From: RBG-16-42-24 sp964396785
GTDB taxonomy: Bacteria; Patescibacteriota; Microgenomatia; UBA8517
DNA: 20,188 bases
Direction of reading: 5' to 3'
Assembly (NCBI GenBank): GCA_964396785.1
Contig: CAYNFU010000009.1
Location: 1 to 20,188 of the forward strand
The notes below the pieces were generated by a model that did no database searches, had not been told where the DNA came from, and saw nothing but the letters and a program-made list of their open reading frames with translations. Of this stretch, positions 8,001 to 14,700 are shown piece by piece. Every line of letters begins with the position of its first letter. Position 1 is the first letter of the stretch. A program made the position numbers and the translations under genes.

Positions 8001-8742
8001 TGACGCTGGTTTAATTACTTATAAAACTTTTGATAAAGCAGCAATTTGTGATTTTGTGCCTTTGGCTAAAACTTCAACAGCCATGGAGCATCTGATTAGA
8101 TTTAGCGGTAAAGGAGTTTCAGGAAGGCCCTTAAAAGTATATTTGTTTAATAAGGGTACGTTAAGAAATGACCTCGAGGTAATACTTTCTGGAAGGGAGT
8201 TTGATAAAACTTTTTCGATAGTTTCTTGGCCGGGAATTTCCGACAGCGACTATGTCTTAAATCTCGAAGGGAGGTCCTTGGGGAGAGAAGTAAGCGAAAA
8301 CCTTATCGACGACGTTTTTGTCTACGACGTTCCAATTAGCTGGATTGGGCAGTTTAGTATTAGTTCTTCGGACGTAAAACCTATGGAGAATGCACTAAAA
8401 ATTGACTCAAATAAGAAACTCAATTCTTATATCTACAAGGCCAAAGTAGAGATTAAAGAAGGAGACGGAGGTCTTTTGGTACTATCCCAAGGTTATGATC
8501 CAGGTTGGGTAGCCAAAGCCAATGGTATAAAACTTATGCATGTAAAAGTAAATGGATGGGCTAATGGTTGGGTAATTCCTCAAGACTCTATCGGTAAGAC
8601 TGAACTGATGACTGTATATTTCATCTATTGGCCACAGTATCTTGAGTTTCTTGGATTTGTCTTGCTTTTGGCCGGATTGGGGTTTGTCATTTTAACTAAA
8701 GACGTTGGAGTTGACAATGAGGATGAGAGAGAAGTACAATAG
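5038..8742 (+). CDS. Large multi-pass membrane protein, YfhO/GT-C glycosyltransferase-like
   Basis: This 1234-residue protein has an N-terminal membrane region (about residues 8-435) with roughly ten hydrophobic helices. A large extracytoplasmic, beta-rich region (about 440-1195) follows, then one C-terminal helix (about 1200-1220) and a short acidic tail. The loop after the first helix holds GWDNFHSE (35-42). An acidic residue there is typical of GT-C enzymes that use polyprenyl-phosphate sugars. The end of the soluble region, YDPGWVAKANG (about 1152-1162), resembles the conserved C-terminal motif of YfhO-type proteins; the overall plan also resembles AftD-like arabinofuranosyltransferases. 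AAGGGT 5 nt before the ATG supports the start. It lies 26 nt after the FkbM-GT2 gene, so the two are probably one operon acting on the same envelope glycan. The exact reaction is not determinable, and the soluble part could include carbohydrate-binding modules. Confidence 0.75.
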   Translation: MAKKYITQILGPLVLGVITALAVLTNYEPGTILTGWDNFHSEYNFLINLKRAFFALWQEQQGLGLLGGMAHAADLPRQLILATLSIVLPTNLIRYFWTFAMLFIGPLGAYFLVEKALLRGQVASKLAAFITGLFYLLNLATVQYFFTPFETFVSFYGFLPWLIYLGLRCLKRGSRRDFLLFFLTSLLATPSFIVQTLFLVYLIALSVFALEAALRQKMTGFKKAAKLFLVVLFANSFWLLPAGYFSLTSSKVVTDSKINSIATPETQLMNQETGKLSDIALLKGFWFNYLDVGYDNKFDYLIGPWRDYLSLPKIEVLGYGLFIASVVGLFLFLATKTKNWGFSPLLLSFVGYLMLSSNNPPLGFVFNFLTNSFPLFGEIFRSVFTKWSVVFALSLSLGLGLLVYSISRLIKGRSLVISIVVAAILSVFIVLVTLPVFEGNLIMRAGKLKFPGEYSRLFQFFKEEPKEARIAFFPIQSFWGWNFYNWGYRGSGFLWYAVDQPILDRAFDVWSPYNETYYHEASTAFYNNDADALKKVFDKYDVSYALIDKSVIAPGREKEYLKFEETEDILKEMGAEKVFEQGFLVVYELESPRDSFVYAPQSFSVASSKTDYSRRDLVYQEVGDYIGTSLPDYPSKTYPFSDLFREEIISPDYEDFGEASIITMARDIEDKNAKFLNIPKVVSGSKYNIPSQISYDGRFLTISFDSPVKASVGGVELEMPELADLIIEPRVDREKLLLSINSQVVEVEKGKKTDAVFVISADEFIDVQIFDTQKGSRLDISKEFLSSKINICWQKEGAENVVEGRTIGDSVAIRVKDAAGCFAFRIGDLGANGGILSISLPYKSLQGSRPDFCVVAEGPDYKCENDEIFYAEMASTDWSAVSRRMVLPANTVYWVNIAARPPDAPGEEWTIEYKSPKIETYPLIFRTTFDTRVWTDLKYDSKITLPDGAESLKLTIFAPGKKIDFVRSGRKEAENCDVFERGSVEKVIDAGLITYKTFDKAAICDFVPLAKTSTAMEHLIRFSGKGVSGRPLKVYLFNKGTLRNDLEVILSGREFDKTFSIVSWPGISDSDYVLNLEGRSLGREVSENLIDDVFVYDVPISWIGQFSISSSDVKPMENALKIDSNKKLNSYIYKAKVEIKEGDGGLLVLSQGYDPGWVAKANGIKLMHVKVNGWANGWVIPQDSIGKTELMTVYFIYWPQYLEFLGFVLLLAGLGFVILTKDVGVDNEDEREVQ

Positions 8743-8754
8743 GGTTGTCTAATT

Positions 8755-8778
8755 TGCGGCAAGATTGTCTTCGCCGCA
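8755..8778 (+). promoter_or_regulatory. Hairpin in the rho leader
   Basis: TGCGGC (8755-8760) pairs with GCCGCA (8773-8778), and the inner AAGA (8761-8764) with TCTT (8768-8771) around a 3-nt loop, leaving one bulged C (8772). No T-run follows, so it is not a standard intrinsic terminator. It sits between the stop of the membrane-protein gene and the rho start, and could separate the two messages or take part in rho control. It could also be merely a processing or stability element. Confidence 0.45.
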
Positions 8779-8811
8779 GGCGTTTCTCGCTTCCCAAAAA
8801 TTAATCTTTTA

Positions 8812-10146
8812 ATGGTAGCAAAGAAGTCAGAAGATACTGCTCAAAAAGAAAAGTCGAGTGTTTCCGAATTGGTCGGTAAGCCGGCAGTGGAAACGATAAA
8901 GGAAGATATTCCCGAGGAGTCTTCATTTCCTGTACCGAACCTTGTGGGTCAAGCAAGCGGACTGGTAGTTGATGAAAGGGTACTCCCTGATTCGGGCCTT
9001 CCAACAGAGTTTGTTGAGGGGATACTTGATATTGCTAATGAAGGATCCGGCCTTCTAAGACCCAAATTTGCGGCTTCAGAGCATGATATTTATATTTCAG
9101 CCTCTCAAATAAGAAGGTTTAACCTTCGAGTCGGGGACTTAGTCGGAGGGCAAGCTAGGCGTCCCAAAGAAAACGAAAGGTATTGGGGGCTTTTGAAGGT
9201 TGAGAAAGTAAACGGCATTCCCATAGAGGAAATGGGTGAGAGGGCAAATTATGATGACCTTTTAGCAGTTTACCCTGATGCACAAATACAGCTTGCGACC
9301 GAGAAAGACATATTAACAACTAGAGTAATTGATTTGATTTCCCCGATAGGATTTGGGCAAAGGGCACTTATTGTTTCACCCCCCAAGGCGGGAAAAACTT
9401 GGCTTTTGAAGGATATAATTTCTGGTATTGCCAAGAATTATCCCGAGAATAGTAAGGGAAAAGGTAAGAAGGTTCATTTGATGGCGGTACTGATTGGAGA
9501 AAGGCCCGAGGAGGTCACAGACATCCTTAGGGCTACCAAAGAGGCTACAGATGGCCTAGGTGAGGTTGCAGCGAGCAATTTTGACGAAGCGCCGGTTGAC
9601 CAGACCAGGGTGGGGGAACTAGCCTTAGAGCGGGCCAAAAGAATTGTCGAGCATGGAGTGGACGTTGTCATACTTCTTGACTCAATTACCCGTATGGCAA
9701 GGGCCTACAACCTAGCTCTTCCAACATCTGGTAGAACCCTTACTGGAGGATTTGACCCAGTTGCGCTTTATCCAGCCAAGAAATTTTTCGGAGCAGCCAG
9801 AAAAATAGAGAATGGTGGATCATTAACCATTATCGGGACCTGTTTGGTTGAGACGGGTTCGAGAATGGACGACCTTATCTACGAGGAATTTAAAGGAACC
9901 GGCAATATGGAACTTCATTTAACCAGAAAACTTGCAGACAGGCGTGTATTTCCGTCAATTGACGTCAGCCGTTCTGGAACTAGACAGGAAGAGTTATTAT
10001 ACGGAAAAGACGCTTTGCCCAAGATTCATACTTTAAGAAGGATGCTCGAGCTAGTTAGCGAAGACGAGCGCACGGAAACTCTTCTTGAGCGCCTAAAAAA
10101 GGCTGAAACAAATAAGGACTTCCTAGATAGCCTCAAAGTAGCCTAA
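8812..10146 (+). CDS. rho: Transcription termination factor Rho
   Basis: This 444-residue protein is the hexameric RNA helicase/ATPase that ends transcription at unstructured C-rich RNA. A variable, charged N-terminus (1-70) replaces most of the usual N-terminal helix bundle. The RNA-binding OB-fold follows (about 75-140, with SQIRRFNLRVGDLVGG). The ATPase core has Walker A SPPKAGKT (189-196), the ERPEEVT motif (230-236), Walker B VVILLDS (285-291), the Q-loop TSGRTLTGGFDP (305-316), the R-loop KGTGNMELHLTRK (361-373) and the conserved C-terminal SGTRQEELL. Two departures stand out. Glycine (229) sits where E. coli Rho has Asp in DERPEEVT, and about six extra residues follow (near 243-249). 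No Shine-Dalgarno precedes the ATG; the bases before it are AT-rich. The family assignment is secure. Confidence 0.97.
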   Translation: MVAKKSEDTAQKEKSSVSELVGKPAVETIKEDIPEESSFPVPNLVGQASGLVVDERVLPDSGLPTEFVEGILDIANEGSGLLRPKFAASEHDIYISASQIRRFNLRVGDLVGGQARRPKENERYWGLLKVEKVNGIPIEEMGERANYDDLLAVYPDAQIQLATEKDILTTRVIDLISPIGFGQRALIVSPPKAGKTWLLKDIISGIAKNYPENSKGKGKKVHLMAVLIGERPEEVTDILRATKEATDGLGEVAASNFDEAPVDQTRVGELALERAKRIVEHGVDVVILLDSITRMARAYNLALPTSGRTLTGGFDPVALYPAKKFFGAARKIENGGSLTIIGTCLVETGSRMDDLIYEEFKGTGNMELHLTRKLADRRVFPSIDVSRSGTRQEELLYGKDALPKIHTLRRMLELVSEDERTETLLERLKKAETNKDFLDSLKVA

Positions 10147-10164
10147 CTTATACACTTACAAATC

Positions 10165-10193
10165 TTGCTAGTTAGGGTTTCATATGTTATCTT
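10165..10193 (+). promoter_or_regulatory. Candidate promoter for the M23 peptidase gene
   Basis: TTGCTA (10165-10170) and TATCTT (10188-10193) are separated by 17 nt, with an extended -10 TG at 10185-10186. Transcription would start near 10200, only about 6 nt before the ATG at 10206. No Shine-Dalgarno is present, so the mRNA would be nearly leaderless. The same TGTTAT core occurs in the tRNA promoter at 11382. Confidence 0.5.
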
Positions 10194-10205
10194 TCTTGTT
10201 GCCTT

Positions 10206-11312
10206 ATGGAAGATCCTTTGGGCCAAATTTTGGCACAAGCCAGCGAAATAAAGCAGTTTTTTAGCGAACTTGGCAATTTCTTATACAAAAATCTCCTTGT
10301 ATCTTTTTTGAAGTTTGAGGCTGGTAAAAACATTTTTGTAGCGGCCCTTTATAGACAAAGAGGCAGGCTCTCTCGACGCCTTATACATACTGGAATGGCT
10401 GGTTTGGCCGCAGTTGGCATGATGATCGCGCCCGTAATTGCTCAAGAATTTCCTGGAAGGAGTGTTGACCCTTGGGAAATTCCCTCTTCATCAACAGTTC
10501 TTTCCGCAACCACCGAAGCAAATGAAACTTCAACCATAGTATCAGATAAAGTTAGAGACAAAGTGGTGGAGTACACCGTCCAAGAAGGTGATACGGTAAG
10601 CTCTATTGCGGATAAGTTTGATATATCTATAGACACGATTCGCTGGCAGAATAATTTAAAAAGCCAGGATGCAATAAAAGTAGGACAAGTAATTGATATA
10701 CTTCCAGTCGCCGGTGTTTCGCATAAGGTACAAAAAGGAGATACTGTCCATTCTATAGCTAAAAAATATGATACTTCAGCTCAGGCTCTAGTTGACTTTC
10801 CGTATAACACATTCGTAAACGACGAGACTTTTGAGCTCGCTATAGGACAAACAGTGGTCGTACCAGATGGAGTCAAGCCCGCGGAAATCCTTTGGTCGCC
10901 TGTTGCCAGAGTACGCCAGGTTACACCGAACGCTGGAACCGTTGTCGCCTCGGGTGCCTTCGTTTGGCCAACAGGGGGAACAATTACCCAAAGATTTGTT
11001 TGGTACCATAAAGGTATAGACATCGCCAATAACGCCGCACCCTCAATTCTTGCGGCAGATTCCGGTCGCGTGGTGGTTGCAGGCTGGCCAGACGGATATG
11101 GTTATGGAAATAGAGTTATTATTGACCACGGCAACGGTTTTCGAACTCTGTATGCTCATTTAAGCCAGGTTTGGGTCGTTCCTGGCCAGACAGTAAATAG
11201 AGGAGACGCCATAGGTAAAATGGGTTCAACAGGCCGTTCCACAGGCGTCCACCTTCACTTTGAAGTAATCCAAAATGGGACATATTTAAATCCCCTCAAT
11301 GTCCTGAGGTAA
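10206..11312 (+). CDS. Membrane-anchored LysM-LysM-M23 peptidoglycan endopeptidase
   Basis: This 368-residue protein has an amphipathic, basic N-terminal stretch (1-58) before a hydrophobic segment (about 61-80, ending PVIAQ), so it is an inverted signal-anchor or has an unusually long n-region. Two LysM domains follow (about 122-168 and 172-221, each opening with V-Q-x-G-D-T-V) that bind N-acetylglucosamine in peptidoglycan. The C-terminal part is an M23/LytM metallopeptidase. It has zinc ligands His268 and Asp272 (HKGID) and His351 in HLHF (349-352), with the accessory His318 (YAHLS) and His349, so the active site looks intact. It should cleave peptide cross-bridges outside the membrane during growth or division. 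A 59-nt gap separates it from rho, and a separate near-leaderless promoter is likely. Confidence 0.93.
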   Translation: MEDPLGQILAQASEIKQFFSELGNFLYKNLLVSFLKFEAGKNIFVAALYRQRGRLSRRLIHTGMAGLAAVGMMIAPVIAQEFPGRSVDPWEIPSSSTVLSATTEANETSTIVSDKVRDKVVEYTVQEGDTVSSIADKFDISIDTIRWQNNLKSQDAIKVGQVIDILPVAGVSHKVQKGDTVHSIAKKYDTSAQALVDFPYNTFVNDETFELAIGQTVVVPDGVKPAEILWSPVARVRQVTPNAGTVVASGAFVWPTGGTITQRFVWYHKGIDIANNAAPSILAADSGRVVVAGWPDGYGYGNRVIIDHGNGFRTLYAHLSQVWVVPGQTVNRGDAIGKMGSTGRSTGVHLHFEVIQNGTYLNPLNVLR

Positions 11313-11381
11313 ATAACTTCCAGTAGTTCTATTTCTTAAGTTAATGAGTTTTTCGATAGACCGCAATTAAGCACTGATATT

Positions 11382-11390
11382 TGTTATAAT
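11382..11390 (+). promoter_or_regulatory. Extended -10 promoter for tRNA-Ala
   Basis: TG-T-TATAAT (11382-11390) is a perfect -10 hexamer with the extended TG. It ends 9 nt before the first base of the mature tRNA, so transcription would start almost at the tRNA 5' end. No good -35 is visible at the right spacing, as is common for extended -10 promoters. Confidence 0.6.
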
Positions 11391-11399
11391 TTGACTTGC

Positions 11400-11470
11400 G
11401 GGCCCGTAGTCTACCGGTAGAACACCGCATTCGCATTGCGGAGGACCGGGTTCAATTCCCGGCGGGTCCA
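11400..11470 (+). tRNA. tRNA-Ala, anticodon CGC
   Basis: The acceptor stem GGGCCCG (11400-11406) pairs with CGGGTCC (11463-11469), with a G3-U70 wobble, the classic alanine identity pair. The discriminator is A (11470). The anticodon stem CCGCA/TGCGG encloses TTCGCAT, giving anticodon CGC for GCG codons. The T arm is CCGGG-TTCAATT-CCCGG. The variable loop is only 4 nt. The D stem is imperfect (GTCT against GAAC has a C-A mismatch and a T-G wobble). The 3' CCA is not encoded (cta follows), so a CCA-adding enzyme is needed. Confidence 0.95.
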
Positions 11471-11600
11471 CTAGATTCTCTTCTCCGAACCGATAATACC
11501 CCAATGTCAGAACCCCATAATATACAGTAATTCTAACTTTCTTCTCAAAGAAATATTGTAAATAATTCTAAAATAGCCGAATTAACGGAGGATTTGCTGA

Positions 11601-11738
11601 GTAAAAAGTAGGTCCAAAAAGGGAGGTTTTTACTAAATGGGGCTTGACAAGATTTTCACAAGATTCTTTACTAATAGTAATAAGTTGTAAAAACCCTAAA
11701 GTAAAAAGTTTGAAAAACTTGTAAAAACAAACCTGCCA
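11601..11738 (+). promoter_or_regulatory. Leader with repeated GTAAAAA motifs and candidate promoter
   Basis: GTAAAAA occurs four times in direct orientation (11601, 11687, 11701 and 11721) and once inverted (TTTTTAC, 11627-11633) within 130 bp upstream of the HTH membrane-protein gene. Two copies extend to a 10-bp direct repeat TTGTAAAAAC (11685-11694 and 11719-11728). TTGACA (11644-11649) is a perfect -35; a weak -10 such as TTACTA (11668-11673, 18-nt spacing) would start transcription near 11680. AAGTTT-GAA-AAACTT (11706-11720) is a small inverted repeat. These could be operator sites for the helix-turn-helix the gene encodes; no Shine-Dalgarno precedes the ATG at 11739. Confidence 0.4.
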
Positions 11739-14700
11739 ATGCCCAAGAAATTTTATTCAGTAAAAGAAGCCTCCAAAATATTAGGTGTTTCGACGAACAC
11801 TGTTTATAAGTATCTTGACGAGGGGAGTCTAAAGGGAAAAAGACACAGCAATCGAGGGCGGTTTAAAATTCCATTTTCCGAAATAGAGCCATATTTAGCT
11901 GGAGAAGAGTCCCCTGGTACAGGAAGAGAGATTCCTAATATAGGAAAAGAGTCTACAAGTACAATTAATACAATAGATAAAGTACAAGTCGACAAGCGGG
12001 GTGGGGCCAAATTGACATTTTTTGAATTATGGTTTGGAGCATCGCTGGTTGGGCTTGTTTTTATATATTTCTTATGGAATTTTGGCCAGGGCGCGGCTGG
12101 TTCTCAAATTCGCGAGTCCGAAGCCAAAAACAAATCTTCTCTACTAACAGATATTGGAAATGCTACCTTGGGTTATTCAGCGAGAACCTTTTCCCAATTC
12201 GGAAGCCTGATATCACACGTCTTGCCTGCCCAAGAGCCCAAAAATGAAGCCCAGCGCTCCAACGAGATAGTAAATCCTTTAACAGAGATTGTTTCAGAAG
12301 GGGATACTCCTGATTTGAGTTACAAAACAGAGGATACTGAAAGGCGGACCTATGAGCTTTACGTAAACGCACAAGTTCTTTCTTCCAGTACACAAAGATT
12401 GCTTGGTAAAAGTAGAATTCTTACATCGACGGAATTAAACGACGCGATAAATGAAATGTCACAGCTTTTGGGGTCGCTATCAGATTCGTCTGACAAAAAA
12501 ACAATTTATGCTGAAATAAATTGGCTAGATGAGACTTGGGACTTTTCAACCATAGAAGCCATTAGAAGAGCTGCCAGTCAAGTCAGTTATATTCTGGATT
12601 CGTTGCAGAAACAGAGTCTTGGGGCGTTCACAAAACCCGAACTATCCGACCTAAATAATCTAGTTAGCGAAACCGACTTGCTCCAAAGGCTTGTGGGGAG
12701 TACCTCTGACACATCAACCCAAAAAACCCTTTATGGGAACATAAAAGAGGTAGAAATCTTGGCACAAGCCTTAGATGCAAAAACCCAGGAGATCGACAAA
12801 GTCCTAGGGTCTTGGGATAGTTACAATATTTCCGAAAAGGAAAACACTATCAAATCTATACTTTCTGAATCTTTAAGTCTCAATATCCTTCCCAAAGTTG
12901 ACGAAGTCATCCTCTCGGGGCTACTTAATCAAGGTAGCGACATAGAGTTAAAAAATAGTCTGCTTTCGGTAAAAGGAGTTTTGGCAGCAAACAAGACCTA
13001 CCTTGCCCAAAAAGCCGGGAAACCAGTAGTGGCCACTTGGTTGGAGTCGGGTGGTAACGTTTTTAAAATACTGGTTGTAAATCCGTCTGCGTCAGCTTCC
13101 CAAGAAGTCACTATAAAATATTATCTGCCGGCCGAGATAGGAAAGGAGCCGGTTGGCCAGATTGACGAGGGCCTAAAACTAAGTTTTGATAGTCAAAGAA
13201 ATCAGTATTATGTAGAGGGCAGTCTACTTTTGGGTGCGGGTGAAATAAAGACAATTGGGCTAAAAGTTAACGATACCCAGCAAGTTGCCCAGAAGAATGT
13301 TGCGGTCGAAAAATCTCTCGAAGAGGAGCCTCCGGAAGTTTTGGAAACGGCTTCTTCCGTCGATAAGCCTTCGGACAAAGTTGTTGCACCGGTCGCGCAG
13401 AATGAAAAAACGGCTGAACCCTCCAACCCGCCGGCCAATGCAGGGCAAGTTGCAGGCGTAAACACAGTTAACTACCCAGCACAAGGCATCGTGGTTTGGG
13501 GATCAATAATAGCAGTTTTGATTTTAGGTCTTGTCCTTTTGGTAATTTATCTAAAATCAAGACTCGGAAGAGGGGATAAGAAGCCTGAACAAGCAGGTTC
13601 AGATGATGTGGCGGTAACAGCAATCAAGGAGACTTCCATCCTCCTGCCGGAAGTTAAATTGAACCCCGAAAATATAGTGGTGGCGGCAAGTCCCTCCCGC
13701 GCATCATTCACTTTTCCGCGGATAGAATTTACTGCTATCAGAAAAGATCTAGGCTCAATTAAAACGGGAATTTTGACTATTCTAACCTCCATAACTGCGT
13801 TTTTCTCAAAGATTCTAACATCAATCAAGAAATTCTTTATCTCCCTAACAACAGGTTTGGCCAGATTTATAGCCGCTATCGTTCATGGCGTTAAAAAGTT
13901 TTTTGTCGATGCCGTGTCCGCCGTCAGAAGAATTCCGGTTGCCATTAAGACCGGCTTGACAGCAATCCTAACCTCCATAGCCGCCTTTTTCTCAAAGCTT
14001 CTAACATCAATCAAGAAATTCTTTATCTTACTAATAACCGGTTTGGCCAGATTTGTAGCTTCGATTAGAGCTTCTTTTAGACGGGCCTTCCGTGCGGTTG
14101 TATCCGCCGTCAGAATAGGTCTAGTTTCAATTAAAACGGGGACCCTGACTGTCCGGGCCTCGATAACGGCATTTTTCTCGAAGAGCCTGTCTTTAACGGT
14201 AAAACTGGCGGTTTCGATAAAAACCGCATTTGTAAACTTTATCCATGCAATTATAACTTCTCTGCAAAAGGGCCTTCGCGACATCGCAGGGGCCATCACA
14301 AAATTCTTTGTTTCCATTAAAACTGGTTTGATAACCATCGGGGTCTCCATAGCAACCTTTTTCTCAAAGCTTCTGGCCTCAACAATTAAATTAGTAGTCT
14401 CTGTTAAAACCGGCTTGGGAAACCTTATGGTTTTTACCACGTTTTCCCTTAAGCGTGGTTTCCGTGCGGTTGTATTTGCCACTAAAAAGGGTTTGGTAGC
14501 CACCTTGGTTTCCATAAAAAATCTCGTTGTTGCAATAGTAGCTTCTTTTAAACGCGGTTTCCTTGCGGTTGTATTTGCCTTCAAAACATTTTTTGTAAAT
14601 GTCGCATCCGCCATCAGAAATGCCTTAATCTCCATTAAAACGGGTTTGGTAACCGTCCTGGTTTCCATAAAAAATCTCGTTGTCGCAATGGCAGCTTCTC

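Noticed and set aside
11453..11480. tRNA 3' end as an attachment site for an integrated element
   Set aside because: I found no duplicate of the tRNA 3' end in the window and no integrase gene.
11538..11553. TTTCTT/AAGAAA hairpin as a terminator after the tRNA
   Set aside because: The stem has only one G-C pair position and no T-run follows.
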